Positions 8,071 to 16,920 are shown, counted from the first letter of the stretch. The stretch is DNA of 36,719 nt from DATBHZ01 sp036557185 (GCA_036557185.1 DATBHZ010000164.1:1-36719); one strand, 5' to 3'. The notes: a model not told the origin generated them from the letters alone. Numbers and translations are program-made.

Positions 8071-9360
8071 TCACATTCGCGACGCTCCGACCGGGGTGAA
8101 CTCGAGGTGCAGGTTCCTGAGGCCGCGGAGGACCCACGTGGGCTCGTAGCGGAACCGGCGCGCACCCGGGGGGCCGTGATGCTCCTCCGAGAGCCGGATG
8201 TCGCGCGTGCGATCGAGCAGGCGCTCGATCGTGACTCGGCCTTCGGCGCGCGCGAGAGGTGAACCGGGACAGGAGTGGGGGCCGCGACCGAAGGCGATGT
8301 GAGCCTTCGCGTTGGGCCGGTCGACGCGGAACTCGTGCGGGCACTCGAACCGACGCGGGTCGCGGTTGGCTGCGCCGTTGAGCAGCATCACGGGCGTCCC
8401 GGCCGCGATGTCGGCGTCACCCACCTTCGTATCGCGGCGCGCGAGGCGGAAGTCCGTCTTCACCGGGCTCTCGACCCGAAGCGCCTCCTCGATGAAGTTC
8501 GGGATCAGCTGCTTGTTCTCGCGAAGCTCGTCCTGCAGCTCGGGATGCTCGGCGAGGTGCTTCAGCGCGGCGGCGAGGAGCCGAGCCGTGGTCTCCTGCC
8601 CGGCGGCGAAGAGGAACGTCGCCGTGCGAACCACGGCGGTGACATCGGGCGTCGTCCCGTCGGGGTACGTGGCGAGCGCGAGCTCCGTCAGGACGTCCTG
8701 GCGCGGCGCGCGCCGGCGGTCCTCGACGTACTCGACGAAGCAGTCGTCGAGCCATCCGATGGCATTGAGCTCGCCGTGGTCCTCGTCGGCTCCGAGCTCG
8801 CCCGGCACGCCCGCGAGCCCGAAGCCATCGCGGAAGCGTTGATGGTCCGACTCCGGTACGCCGAGCAGGTCGGCGACGACGAGCATGGCGAACGGCTGCG
8901 CGTACGCGCTGATGAACTCGCAGCGACCGTTGTCGAGGAACTCGTCGAACTGGCGGTCGGAGAGGCGCCACATGAAGGCCTCGTTGTCCTTCAATCGCTT
9001 CGGCGTGATCAACCGCATCAGCAGCGCGCGCTCCCGGGTGTGCGCGGGCGGATCCATCGTCACCATGTGCTCGTTCATCGGGAGCTGATCGCGGTAGCGG
9101 TCGATGATTGCGCCGACGTCGTGGCCCTCGAGGGGCACCGGGAACTGCGCGAACGGACCGGCCACGGAGTTGCACGACGAGAACGAGTCGGTGTCGTGGT
9201 AGGCCTCGCTGATCTCGTCGTACCCCGTGACCGCGACGACGCCGAGGTGCGGGAGCGGGAGCACCGGGCACTCCCCGAGCAGCTCGTCGTAGTACGGGTA
9301 GGGGTTCACGAGCAGGGTCTCGTCGCTGAAGTAGTCGATCGTCTCCCAGCCGGTCACCAC
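8071..9360 (-). CDS. Cytochrome P450 (P450-A)
   Basis: Soluble bacterial class I type P450 of 429 residues. The oxygen-activation helix I is AAGQETT (about 252-258), ExxR is E292-R295, and the heme loop FGRGPHSCPG has its cysteine ligand at about Cys364. Start is the GTG at 9360, with AGGAGG 5 bases upstream; that site overlaps the stop of the SnoaL-like gene, so translation is coupled to it. It is the last gene of the Rieske-SnoaL-P450 operon. It is clearly paralogous to the P450 at 31342: both have NPYPYY/DPYPYF, FSSCNSV.GPF, LPM, LLMRLITPKRL and RRF.Y.PT..LRGL.LHL.FTP. It probably hydroxylates the pathway substrate and needs a ferredoxin such as the one at 30003. Confidence 0.95.
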   Translation of the reverse strand: MVTGWETIDYFSDETLLVNPYPYYDELLGECPVLPLPHLGVVAVTGYDEISEAYHDTDSFSSCNSVAGPFAQFPVPLEGHDVGAIIDRYRDQLPMNEHMVTMDPPAHTRERALLMRLITPKRLKDNEAFMWRLSDRQFDEFLDNGRCEFISAYAQPFAMLVVADLLGVPESDHQRFRDGFGLAGVPGELGADEDHGELNAIGWLDDCFVEYVEDRRRAPRQDVLTELALATYPDGTTPDVTAVVRTATFLFAAGQETTARLLAAALKHLAEHPELQDELRENKQLIPNFIEEALRVESPVKTDFRLARRDTKVGDADIAAGTPVMLLNGAANRDPRRFECPHEFRVDRPNAKAHIAFGRGPHSCPGSPLARAEGRVTIERLLDRTRDIRLSEEHHGPPGARRFRYEPTWVLRGLRNLHLEFTPVGASRM

Positions 9361-9367
9361 ATCCCTC

Positions 9368-9769
9368 CTAGGTCACGAACTCGGCAACCCGCCGGTGGAA
9401 TCGCCAGGTGTCTCCGTCGCAGTGGAGCATGTCGTGGTACCGGCCGACCAGCTGGACCGTCCAGCCCTTCTCTCCCTTGAGCAGGAAGACCACGTCGCTG
9501 ATCGCCGCGGCTTCGTGATCGTTCCAATCCTTGACGTGCGTGTTGAGGACGAGGTGCCGCTGCGGCGTCCGCGGTGCCCAGCTCGCATACGCGGCACGAA
9601 GCGCGTCGCTCCCGACATGTGTCCCCATCCCGGGGATCTCGATCGACCCGTCGGCGCAGAAGGTCGCGACGATGTCGTCGGTCCTGCCGTCGTCGAGGGC
9701 GTGCGTGTACGCCGCGATCACCGCGCGCACGCCTTCGACGACGTCCGCGTACCTGGTTGCACCGTCCAT
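9368..9769 (-). CDS. SnoaL-like / NTF2-fold small protein
   Basis: Protein of 133 residues with the cone-shaped NTF2-like fold signature: VRAVIAAYTHALDDGRTDDIVATFCADGSIEIPG at the start, and ISDVVFLL, YHDMLHCDGDTWRFHRRVAEF at the end. Members are polyketide cyclases, dehydratases, and small (beta) subunits of ring-hydroxylating dioxygenases. Its place immediately after the Rieske oxygenase makes an accessory or beta-like role attractive, but the sequence does not prove it. I chose the ATG at 9769, two bases after the Rieske stop; a GTG at 9775 would overlap that stop. A second SnoaL-like gene is at 23440. Confidence 0.82.
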   Translation of the reverse strand: MDGATRYADVVEGVRAVIAAYTHALDDGRTDDIVATFCADGSIEIPGMGTHVGSDALRAAYASWAPRTPQRHLVLNTHVKDWNDHEAAAISDVVFLLKGEKGWTVQLVGRYHDMLHCDGDTWRFHRRVAEFVT

Positions 9770-9771
9770 GG

Positions 9772-11148
9772 TCACAGGCCGAGATCGCTGATCGGTTGTT
9801 CGAACGGGTACACGTTCACGGTCTCGAGCGCAGTGCGCAGACGCTCGTGCGGGAGGCCGGCGAGGAAGCCGTCGATGGTCCGCTCGAAGTTCGAGATGTG
9901 CCCTTCGAGGCCGGCCGACAACCGCATGTACTCGAAGCCTTGGGCATGCAGTCCGCGCTGCTGGCGCGGGAGGTTCGAGAAGTCCTGAGTCGGGATGGGC
10001 GGCCAGCGCGGGTCGTCGCACTCCCAGACCTCAGGCGGGTTCGGCGGCTCGTACTTCTCGCCGTCCGGAAGGCGGGTGAGGGACCAGATCTCCATGATCG
10101 TCTCCTCCGGCCCGACCGGTCGGAACCGGTACGACGCCGCGCTGCTGTACATCGGCAGCACGAAGTAGTTGGGGAACCCGTGGAAGAACGGCAAGTTCAA
10201 CCCTTGCGCGTCGAGGGCATTGAGATCGGGCATGTCGGCGCCCCGGCCGCGGTGCCACCCCACGACCGCGTCGTTCAGCGCGCGGTTCCAGGTCTGCATC
10301 GCCTCGGCCTGGTCGGAGGGAAGCTCCATCTCGCGCAGGCCCTCGGCGATCAGCACGTCGCGCGCGTGGACCATGCCGGCCATGCCGTAGCTCATCGTGC
10401 GGAGGTAGCGCAGGTCGGCATCCACGAACGCCCGCGGGTCGAACTCGGCGGCGTTGCGCATCCCGTAGCGCGTCGGGATGACGAGCTGGGGATGCGTCTG
10501 CACGACGTGGTACATCTCGACGAAGGCCTCTTCGGCGAGCTTCCAGTTCACCGGGAGCCGGCACGCGTACCACCACTCGGTGCGCAGCGACTCCACCTTC
10601 CAGGCGTCGAGCGAGCCGGCCATCGGCTCGAGGCACTGACGCAAAGGCGGTGCCGCGCTGTCGAAGTTCACGAACGCGCAGCCACCCCAGGCCTCGCAGC
10701 GCACCGGCACGAGGTCGATGTCGCCGGAGGCGAGGTTGTGCGCGTCGAAGGACCGGCGCTGCGGGATCGCGCTGTTCGTGCCGTCCGGCGCATAGCTCCA
10801 TCCGTGGAACGGGCAGGTGAAGCCGTGCTCACAGGTCCCTCGACCCTCCGCGAACCGAACGCCGCGATGACGGCACGAATTCTGGAACGCGCGGACTCCC
10901 ATGTCGGGGGTACGCATCACGACCACGGACTGGTCGAGGATCTCGTACTCGACGAAGTCGTAGGCGTTCGGGATCTCCTCGAGCCGGCACGCCATCTGCC
11001 AGACGCGCGGCCACAGGAGCGCCACTTCGCGGTCGTAGAAGTCGCGGTCGAAGTAGCGCTCCTTCGGAACGCGGTCAGGGACGTCGATCGCGTACGGCAC
11101 CGAGCCGAACGACGCGCTCGAGTCTCGGCTCCGATCTCCGAGTGACAC
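9772..11148 (-). CDS. Rieske non-heme iron oxygenase, large subunit (Rieske-A)
   Basis: Aromatic-ring-hydroxylating type oxygenase of 458 residues. The [2Fe-2S] Rieske ligands are Cys92-x-His94 (SCRHRG) and Cys112-xx-His115 (CPFHGW). The mononuclear iron site is in EAFVEMYHVVQTH, with His214 and His219 as ligands and Glu211 as the likely bridging acid. It would hydroxylate or demethylate a ring or side chain, taking electrons from a ferredoxin. The GTG start at 11148 has a purine-rich GGAGGGGA upstream. It is first in a Rieske-SnoaL-P450 operon and diverges from the BVMO gene across operator site A. A second Rieske gene is at 26251; the two are not close copies. Confidence 0.94.
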   Translation of the reverse strand: MSLGDRSRDSSASFGSVPYAIDVPDRVPKERYFDRDFYDREVALLWPRVWQMACRLEEIPNAYDFVEYEILDQSVVVMRTPDMGVRAFQNSCRHRGVRFAEGRGTCEHGFTCPFHGWSYAPDGTNSAIPQRRSFDAHNLASGDIDLVPVRCEAWGGCAFVNFDSAAPPLRQCLEPMAGSLDAWKVESLRTEWWYACRLPVNWKLAEEAFVEMYHVVQTHPQLVIPTRYGMRNAAEFDPRAFVDADLRYLRTMSYGMAGMVHARDVLIAEGLREMELPSDQAEAMQTWNRALNDAVVGWHRGRGADMPDLNALDAQGLNLPFFHGFPNYFVLPMYSSAASYRFRPVGPEETIMEIWSLTRLPDGEKYEPPNPPEVWECDDPRWPPIPTQDFSNLPRQQRGLHAQGFEYMRLSAGLEGHISNFERTIDGFLAGLPHERLRTALETVNVYPFEQPISDLGL

Positions 11149-11189
11149 GCTGCGTTCCCCTCCCTCGGGAGAGCGTCGTTCGGCTCGGG

Positions 11190-11210
11190 ATACTAACCGG
11201 TCGGTACAAT
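11190..11210. promoter_or_regulatory. Operator site A over divergent promoters (motif 1)
   Basis: TAACCGG at 11194-11200 followed by TCGGTAC at 11201-11207 matches motif 1 (GTACCGA-TCGGTAC) in 11 of 14 positions, with the right half perfect. TACAAT at 11205-11210 is a near-ideal -10 for the BVMO gene. TAGTAT read on the minus strand (11195-11190) is a good -10 for the Rieske operon. A regulator bound here would cover both promoters. Confidence 0.6.
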
Positions 11211-11219
11211 GCCGCTTCG

Positions 11220-12830
11220 GTGGTGGCGGACGTCGACGTATTGGTGATCGGCGCGGGGATCACCGGCATCTACCAGCTTCACCGCGCGCTCGAGGCCGGC
11301 TTCACCGCGTTGCTGCTCGAAGCCGGCGGCGGAGTGGGAGGCACCTGGTATTGGAACCGGTACCCGGGCGCCCGCTTCGACTCGGAGAGCTACTCGTACG
11401 GCTACCTCTTCTCGGAAGAGCTGTTCGACGAGTGGGAGTGGCAGGAGCACTTCGCCGAGCAGCCCGAGACCGAGCGCTACCTCAACCACGTGGTCGACCG
11501 TTTCGACCTCCGGCGGCACATGCGATTCGACGCGGCGGTCACGGCTGCAACGTGGGACGAGCTGACCGCGACGTGGACAGTCGAGACCGGCGACGGCGCC
11601 CGCTATCGCGCGCGCTTCGTGGTCGCCGCGACCGGCGTGCTGTCCGTGCCGTACTTCCCGGACATCGCGCAGCGGGACGCGTTCCGCGGCGAGTCGTTCC
11701 ACACGGGCCTCTGGCCGAGCGCGCCCGTCGATTTCGCCGGCAAGCGCGTGGCGGTGATCGGCACCGGGTCGAGCGGCGTGCAGATCATCCCTGCGATCGC
11801 GGGAGACGTCGCGTCGCTCACGGTGTACCAACGCACAGCGAACTGGTGCACACCGCTCAACAACGCGCCGATCACCGCTGATCAGCAGGCCGCGCTGCGG
11901 GCCGGCTTCGAGGCGCTGCGCGAGACGCTGAACACCTCGGTGCACGGGTTCCACCATCCACCGCACGATCGCGCGGCTTTCGACGACTCTCGTGAGGAGC
12001 GTTGGGCGTTCTTCGAGAAGATGTGGGCGAGCCCGGGATTCTCCAAGCTCACGAGCAACTACACCGACCTGCTGCTCGACCCCGAGGCGAACGCGGAGTG
12101 GTGCGAGTTCATCGCCGAGAAGGTGCGCGCGCTCGTCGAAGACCCGGAGACCGCCGAGGCGCTCATCCCGAAGGACCACCGTTTCGGCGAGAAGCGCCCC
12201 CCGTTCGTGACCGGCTACTACGAGACCTTCAACCGGCCGCACGTGTCGCTCGTGGACCTCTCTCGGACGCCCATCGTGCGGATGACCGAGACGGGGATAG
12301 AGACGAGCGACGGCGAGCAGGAGTTCGACATCGTCGTCTGGGCGACCGGCTTCGACTTCGGAACGGGCGCGCTCACTCGGATGGGCATCCGCGGACGCGA
12401 CGGCGTCTCGCTCGCGCAGCACTGGGCTGACGGTCCGACGACGTTCCTGGGCGTGCAGACCGTGGGGTTCCCGAACCTCTTCTTCCCCGGCGGACCGCAC
12501 GCTGCCGCGGGGAACAACCCGCGGTACAACGGCGATCAGGTCGACTTCGTCACAGATGCGCTCGTGTACCTGCGCGACCACGAGATCGACGTCATGGAAC
12601 CGGAGCCCTCGGAGGAGGAGGCGTGGACCGCCATGATCGACCGGGTTGCCGAGGAGTCGCCCGCTGCGTTCGGGCGGAGTAGCTACTTCTACGGAGCCAA
12701 CATCCCGGGCAAGCCGAAGCGCTACCTCCTCAACTCGGCGGGCCGCCCGAAGCTGTTCAAGGAGATCGACAGGGTCGTCGCAGGCGACTACAGCGCGTTC
12801 CGGCTCTCACGCATCGCCGGGAGCCCTTGA
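11220..12830 (+). CDS. Flavin-binding monooxygenase, Baeyer-Villiger (BVMO) type
   Basis: Protein of 536 residues with two Rossmann folds: GAGITG near the N-terminus for FAD, GGTWYWNRYPGARFDSES after it, and GTGSSG in the middle for NADPH. The Baeyer-Villiger fingerprint FxGxxxHTxxWP is present as FRGESFHTGLWP. Late motifs WATGFDFGTG and FPNLFFPGGPHAA also match class B monooxygenases of the cyclohexanone/steroid-ketone type. The reaction is insertion of oxygen next to a ketone, giving an ester or lactone. I place the start at the GTG at 11220 (a second GTG is at 11223); both lie about ten bases after the TACAAT -10 element with no Shine-Dalgarno sequence, so the mRNA is probably leaderless. 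The HSL-family hydrolase at 19335 could open the ester (inference from shared operator). Confidence 0.94.
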   Translation: MVADVDVLVIGAGITGIYQLHRALEAGFTALLLEAGGGVGGTWYWNRYPGARFDSESYSYGYLFSEELFDEWEWQEHFAEQPETERYLNHVVDRFDLRRHMRFDAAVTAATWDELTATWTVETGDGARYRARFVVAATGVLSVPYFPDIAQRDAFRGESFHTGLWPSAPVDFAGKRVAVIGTGSSGVQIIPAIAGDVASLTVYQRTANWCTPLNNAPITADQQAALRAGFEALRETLNTSVHGFHHPPHDRAAFDDSREERWAFFEKMWASPGFSKLTSNYTDLLLDPEANAEWCEFIAEKVRALVEDPETAEALIPKDHRFGEKRPPFVTGYYETFNRPHVSLVDLSRTPIVRMTETGIETSDGEQEFDIVVWATGFDFGTGALTRMGIRGRDGVSLAQHWADGPTTFLGVQTVGFPNLFFPGGPHAAAGNNPRYNGDQVDFVTDALVYLRDHEIDVMEPEPSEEEAWTAMIDRVAEESPAAFGRSSYFYGANIPGKPKRYLLNSAGRPKLFKEIDRVVAGDYSAFRLSRIAGSP

Positions 12831-12843
12831 GCGCGTTTGCCCG

Positions 12844-13902
12844 TCAGACGGTCGCAACCGGGGTCAACGGGGAACCCACGATGCCGGGCATCCGCAACGG
12901 CGGCGCGGTCAGCAGGAAGCGGCTGCGATCGTGCGCGCGCAGCCACACAGCAAGCTCGTGCAGGTACCACATCTCCCCGAGCGGAACGCCGAGCTTGAAC
13001 AGGCACAAGTTGTGGATCGGCAGGAACGAGTGCCGGCTCGGATCGCGGTCCTTGCCGAGGAGGCCCTCCACCGCGTAGTTGTCGGCGACGAGCGCCGAGA
13101 TCTGCGAGTCGGTGATCCACTCGAGCAACGCCTCGTCGCGCGCGTCGAGGTAGGTGCACATCGTGTGGATCTTCACAGGGTCGGGGTCGCGCTCCATCGC
13201 CAGGATCTCCGTGGCGAACCCGGTGTGCAGCAGGAGCATGTCGCCCGGCTCCACCACGACACCGTCGGCCGCCATGATCTCCAGGAGCGTGTCGCGATCG
13301 ACACCGCGCCAGTCGAGGCCCAGGTGGTGTGCGAGGTCGACGAGCACACCCCGGCCTTGCACGCCGTGGAACGCCATGTGCTCGAGACCGAGATGCCGCG
13401 CGAAGCAGTGATGCGCACCACCGTCACCTCCCGCGTCCGGTTGCGGACCGACGAGGTCGACGCCGGCGCGGTAGCCGTTGTAGTAGACGGCCTCCTCGAT
13501 CCCGTCGCCGTCCGCATCGAACTCCGCGCCGACGTGCGCGAGCGAGTCCCACTGCGTCGAGTACTGCAGTGACAGGGTGACCACGTCGTCCGCCCACACG
13601 TCGACGTATCGAGGGTCGCCCCACTCCTTCATCTCGCTCATGTGGACGTTGTAGAAGGTGTCGGGGTTGTGCTCCATGTCCTCGGTCGGACGCAGCACCG
13701 GCGGGTAGCGCCGCTGGTTCAGGGCCGTGCCACCGGGGTAGTCGAGCGGCAGGCTCAGGCAGAAGCTCACGCCCGCCTCGACCTCCCGCACCCCTTCGAG
13801 GACCTTGTCGGGGGTGAGGAGGTTGATCCGGCCGAGCTCGTCCGAGTCGCCCCAATCGCCCCAGGTCGAACCCTCCGGGCGGTGCTTCCATCGGTCCGTC
13901 AC
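12844..13902 (-). CDS. Cyclase-family (KynB-like) metal-dependent hydrolase
   Basis: Protein of 352 residues related to the putative cyclase family (kynurenine formamidase-like fold). The expected metal-site region reads STQWDSLAHVG, the long-form variant QWDSxAH, and later motifs VEPGDMLLLHTGF and NYAVE are typical of this group. Members hydrolyse amides, lactones or cyclic intermediates; a ring-opening role next to a BVMO would be sensible but is inferred. I chose the GTG at 13902 because a strong purine run, GGAAGGGGGG, ends four bases before it; the upstream frame is open to 13929, but that would overlap operator B's edge. It converges on the BVMO gene with a 13-base gap and diverges from the amidohydrolase at 14034. 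Confidence 0.87.
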   Translation of the reverse strand: MTDRWKHRPEGSTWGDWGDSDELGRINLLTPDKVLEGVREVEAGVSFCLSLPLDYPGGTALNQRRYPPVLRPTEDMEHNPDTFYNVHMSEMKEWGDPRYVDVWADDVVTLSLQYSTQWDSLAHVGAEFDADGDGIEEAVYYNGYRAGVDLVGPQPDAGGDGGAHHCFARHLGLEHMAFHGVQGRGVLVDLAHHLGLDWRGVDRDTLLEIMAADGVVVEPGDMLLLHTGFATEILAMERDPDPVKIHTMCTYLDARDEALLEWITDSQISALVADNYAVEGLLGKDRDPSRHSFLPIHNLCLFKLGVPLGEMWYLHELAVWLRAHDRSRFLLTAPPLRMPGIVGSPLTPVATV

Positions 13903-13930
13903 GGCGCCCCCCTTCCAGGCTCGTTGCAAT

Positions 13931-13944
13931 GTACCGATCGGTAC
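13931..13944. promoter_or_regulatory. Operator site B, perfect palindrome (motif 1)
   Basis: GTACCGATCGGTAC is a perfect 14-bp inverted repeat and the best copy of motif 1 in the window. A second palindrome, GTACGCGTAC, overlaps its right end (13941-13950). On the minus strand TACATT (13933-13928) lies on the site as a -10 for the cyclase gene. On the plus strand TAATCT at 13956-13961 is a candidate -10 for the amidohydrolase at 14034. Confidence 0.7.
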
Positions 13945-14033
13945 GCGTACGGTCGTAATCTTGGTTCGCGAGACTCGCGAACTGCGTTTCCGCCCCGAGG
14001 GGGGCCGAGGCGCGGCACGGCCAGGAGCTCAGC

Positions 14034-15281
14034 ATGACGCACAGAGACTTCACCGTCTCGGCCGACGGGCATCTCCTCGAGCCGACCGACCTGTTCAAGA
14101 CCCGCCTGCCGAAGCACCTGCGCGACCGCGCGGTGTGGGAAGAGGACTTCGAGATCGAGCCATTCGTCGAGGGCGGCGCCCGGATCTTCAGGCGGCTGCA
14201 CACGCCCGGATACGAGGGCTGGACGATCTCCCGCTACCGCCAGACGCGCGGCCGGATGCCCGAAGGTGATCCCGAGCACATCCTCTCCGACATGGACCTC
14301 GACGGGGTCGACGTCCAGGTGATGCACCCGAACCTGTCGCTCTTCGGCCTCTACTCCGACGACCACGAGCTCTCGATGGCGCACGCGCGCGTCTACAACG
14401 ACTACGTCGTCGAGCGCTTCTCTCCGCACTTCGATCGCCTCGCGCCCACGGCTCCGGTACCGATCACCGACGTCGACGAGGCCGTCGACGAGATCGAGCG
14501 CGTCGCAGCCGCCGGCTTCCGCGCCGTGCTGCTGCCCGCGATCCCGCCGAAGCCCTACTACTCGCGCGACTTCGATCCTGTGTGGGCCGCAGCCCTGGAC
14601 AACGGCGTCCACGTGTTCATCCACACCCAGACCGGCGGGGTGAAGGTGAACGACCCCACCGCCACGACGCTCAAGGTCGTGATGGAGTCGGCCGCGCAGG
14701 TCAACCAGCCGATGACGGAGAAATCGGCGTCGAAGCGGATGATCACGCAGTGCGTCTACGGCCCGATGATCCCGCAGCAGGTCATCTGCGAGCTCATCGG
14801 CGGCGGTGTCGCCGAGCGGTATCCCGATCTCCACTTCGCGCTGATCGAGTTCAACGCGCACTGGCTCGCGTCACTCGTCGGGAGCATGGACAAGTGCTGG
14901 GTCACCGGGGTCGGCCAGGATGCCGACTGGTGGCTCGGCCACTGGGACGATTCCCGCCCCGCGGACGACCAGCCCAACATGGCGCAGCTGTTCCGCCTGA
15001 ACGACAAGTGGCCGTACCCGCTGATGCCGAGTGAGTACGTCCGGCGCCAGTTCCACGTGTCGTTCCAGGACGACCCCGTGGCGGTCGCGTGCCGCCACGT
15101 CACCGGGCTGTCGACGATCGTCTGGGGCAACGACTACCCCCACGCCGAAGGAACCTTCGGCGGGAGCCGCGAGCTGATCGAGCAGCAGCTGGGCGGTCTC
15201 CCCGCGCAGGAGCGCGCGGCCATGGTCGGGGGCACGCTCGCAGATCTACTCGGCTACGACGCCCGGATCAGCGCCGGATAG
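14034..15281 (+). CDS. Amidohydrolase-2 family protein
   Basis: Protein of 415 residues, same superfamily as the product of 6810 but not a close copy. SADGHLLEPTDLF carries the N-terminal D-x-H-x-x-E-P metal motif. FIHTQTGG and IEFNAHWLASL lie in the barrel, and WGNDYPHAEGTFGGS is the C-terminal motif with the conserved aspartate. The reaction is probably metal-dependent hydrolysis or decarboxylation of a pathway intermediate; the substrate is unknown. AGGAG lies 6 bases before the ATG at 14034. It stands alone, diverging from the cyclase gene across operator B and converging with the TetR gene at 15300. Confidence 0.9.
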   Translation: MTHRDFTVSADGHLLEPTDLFKTRLPKHLRDRAVWEEDFEIEPFVEGGARIFRRLHTPGYEGWTISRYRQTRGRMPEGDPEHILSDMDLDGVDVQVMHPNLSLFGLYSDDHELSMAHARVYNDYVVERFSPHFDRLAPTAPVPITDVDEAVDEIERVAAAGFRAVLLPAIPPKPYYSRDFDPVWAAALDNGVHVFIHTQTGGVKVNDPTATTLKVVMESAAQVNQPMTEKSASKRMITQCVYGPMIPQQVICELIGGGVAERYPDLHFALIEFNAHWLASLVGSMDKCWVTGVGQDADWWLGHWDDSRPADDQPNMAQLFRLNDKWPYPLMPSEYVRRQFHVSFQDDPVAVACRHVTGLSTIVWGNDYPHAEGTFGGSRELIEQQLGGLPAQERAAMVGGTLADLLGYDARISAG

Positions 15282-15299
15282 CCGGCCCGAGGCCGCTGC

Positions 15300-15920
15300 T
15301 CAGGCGGTCGAGCCCTCGATGCCGCGCAGGAAGATGTCGGCGAACGGCCCCGCAATCTCGCGCGCGGACACCGGACCGCCGGCCTTGAGCCACAGGTAGG
15401 TGTAGTTGTGCATGCCGAGCCACGCGAGCGCGGTGAGCCTCGTGTCGAGGCTGCGGAACTCGCCGGAGTCGACGCCGGCCTGCAAGATCGCCTCGACGCG
15501 CCGCTCGTACTCGCGCCGGCGAACGCGGAACTGCTCGGCGCGTTCGTCCGTCAGCGCGGGAAACTCGTGCAGGAACACCCAGACGTGGTCGGGATAACGA
15601 TGGATCACGTCGAGGAGCTCGTCGCCCAACCTGGTCAGCTGGTCAGACGGTGATCCGTCGGTTGCCGCGACGCGATCCGCTCCGAGCATGACCTCGTCCA
15701 TCACGCGGTCGTGAATGGCTGCGAGGAGCTCCTCCTTCGAGCTGATGTAGTAGTAGAACGCGCCCTTGCCGAGTCCGTTCACCGCGCAAAGCTCGGCGAT
15801 GCCGGTGGCGTGGTACCCGCGGCGCGCGAACACACCCGCCGAGATGTCGACGATCAGGTCGCGGCGCGCCTTCCAGTTGTCGCTCCGTCCCGGTGTGTCG
15901 CTCGGCTGCGTCCGTTGCAC
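15300..15920 (-). CDS. TetR family regulator, KstR2-like (TetR-2)
   Basis: Protein of 206 residues. The DNA-binding domain is RDLIVDISAGVFARRGYHATGIAELCAVNG followed by LGKGAFYYYISSKEELLAAI. The ligand domain, with EYERRVEAILQAGVDSGEF, YLWLKAGGPVSAREIAGPFADIFLRGI, resembles my memory of KstR2, the HIP-CoA-responsive repressor of mycobacterial steroid catabolism (KstR2 has WYRPGGPLTAQQVGQQYLAIVLGGI). It is the regulator nearest the centre of the motif-1 sites, and site C lies in its own promoter region, so it is my best candidate for binding GTACCGATCGGTAC. I do not see the KstR2 box remembered from mycobacteria. The GTG start has GGAG/AGGAG upstream. Confidence 0.9.
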   Translation of the reverse strand: MQRTQPSDTPGRSDNWKARRDLIVDISAGVFARRGYHATGIAELCAVNGLGKGAFYYYISSKEELLAAIHDRVMDEVMLGADRVAATDGSPSDQLTRLGDELLDVIHRYPDHVWVFLHEFPALTDERAEQFRVRRREYERRVEAILQAGVDSGEFRSLDTRLTALAWLGMHNYTYLWLKAGGPVSAREIAGPFADIFLRGIEGSTA

Positions 15921-15954
15921 GCGCGCTCCTCTCCAGGCCTACGCGGGCGAAAAC

Positions 15955-15974
15955 TATAGTGACTGGTCGGTACA
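15955..15974. promoter_or_regulatory. Operator site C between TetR-2 and SDR (motif 1)
   Basis: TGACTGG (15960-15966) followed by a perfect right half TCGGTAC (15967-15973). TATAGT-like sequence read on the minus strand overlaps its left edge and would be the -10 of the TetR-2 gene. The site therefore fits autoregulation together with control of the SDR at 15994. Confidence 0.55.
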
Positions 15975-15993
15975 GGATCGAAGGGCCGCGCGG

Positions 15994-16920
15994 GTGCACG
16001 AGCACAGCTTCGAGGGGCGCGTCGCGATCGTCACGGGCGCCGGGCGCGGGATCGGGCGGTCCCATGCGCTGCTCCTCGCCGAGCGAGGGGCCTGCGTCGT
16101 CGTGAACGACCTCGGCGGGTCGATGGAGGGCGTCGGGCGCGACGCCGCACCGGCATTGAGCGTGGTGGCGGAGATCGTCGAGGGCGGCGGTGTGGCGATC
16201 GCCGACAGCGGCGACGTGGCGACCGAAGCAGGCGCCGAGGCGCTCGTGTCGACCGCCGTCGAGCGGTTCGGGCGTGTCGACGTGCTGGTCAACAACGCGG
16301 GCATCATGCGGTGGGCGGGCTTCCCCGACGCCGATGCCGACAACCTCGAGCGGCACCTTGCCGTGCACGTCGCCGGTTCGTTCAACACTGCCCGCGCCGT
16401 GTGGCCGCACATGGTGGAGCGCGGATACGGCCGGATCGTGATGACGACGTCGACCGGGCTCTTCGGGCTGCCCGCCAACCTGTCGTACGCGGCGGCCAAA
16501 GGTGCGGTCATCGGTCTCACGCGAAGCCTCACGACGGCGGGCGCGCCGCTCGGGATCAAGGTCAACGCCATCGCGCCCGCGGCCGTCACGCGCATGGCGG
16601 GAGGGGCCGGCGACGACGCGTCTGGAGGTGGAGCCGCGCAGATGGCGCCCGAGCTCGTCGCCCCGATGGTCGCGTTCCTCGCCCACGAGTCGTGCCCGGT
16701 CAGTGGCGAGATCTACACCGCCGGGGCCGGCCGCTTCGCGCGCATCTTCATCGCCGAGACGGCGGGCTACCTCCATTCCGAAGGGGTGCCGACGATCGAG
16801 GACGTCGCCGCGCACTGGGCGTCGATCAACGATCCGACGACGTACTCCGTCCCACGCGACCTGATGGACTGGTCGGCCGCGTTCATGGCGCACCTCTCGG
16901 AGGGTGGCCCGAGCGCGTAG
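15994..16920 (+). CDS. SDR oxidoreductase, multifunctional-enzyme-2 type (3-hydroxyacyl-CoA dehydrogenase-like)
   Basis: Protein of 308 residues. TGAGRGIG is the NAD-binding loop, VVNDLGGSMEG matches the hydroxyacyl-CoA dehydrogenase part of peroxisomal multifunctional enzyme 2 (HSD17B4), NNAG and the YAAAK active site follow, and VNAIAPAA continues the fold. The extra 50 residues after the standard SDR end, which include SVPRDLMDW, are typical of this longer subgroup. In actinobacterial steroid catabolism such enzymes oxidise 3-hydroxyacyl-CoA side-chain or ring products. I used the GTG at 15994 with GAAGGG upstream; the open frame extends further back but crosses the operator and the divergent TetR gene. 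Confidence 0.9.
   Translation: MHEHSFEGRVAIVTGAGRGIGRSHALLLAERGACVVVNDLGGSMEGVGRDAAPALSVVAEIVEGGGVAIADSGDVATEAGAEALVSTAVERFGRVDVLVNNAGIMRWAGFPDADADNLERHLAVHVAGSFNTARAVWPHMVERGYGRIVMTTSTGLFGLPANLSYAAAKGAVIGLTRSLTTAGAPLGIKVNAIAPAAVTRMAGGAGDDASGGGAAQMAPELVAPMVAFLAHESCPVSGEIYTAGAGRFARIFIAETAGYLHSEGVPTIEDVAAHWASINDPTTYSVPRDLMDWSAAFMAHLSEGGPSA

Noticed and set aside
11142..11219. GTG at 11142 as start of the BVMO
   Set aside because: It overlaps the divergent Rieske start and would translate the operator and both promoters; the codons from 11220 lead straight into the FAD-binding strand.
15766..15993. Upstream extension of the SDR at 15994
   Set aside because: It would run across the TetR-2 gene and operator site C; the GTG at 15994 has a ribosome site and begins just before the Rossmann fold.
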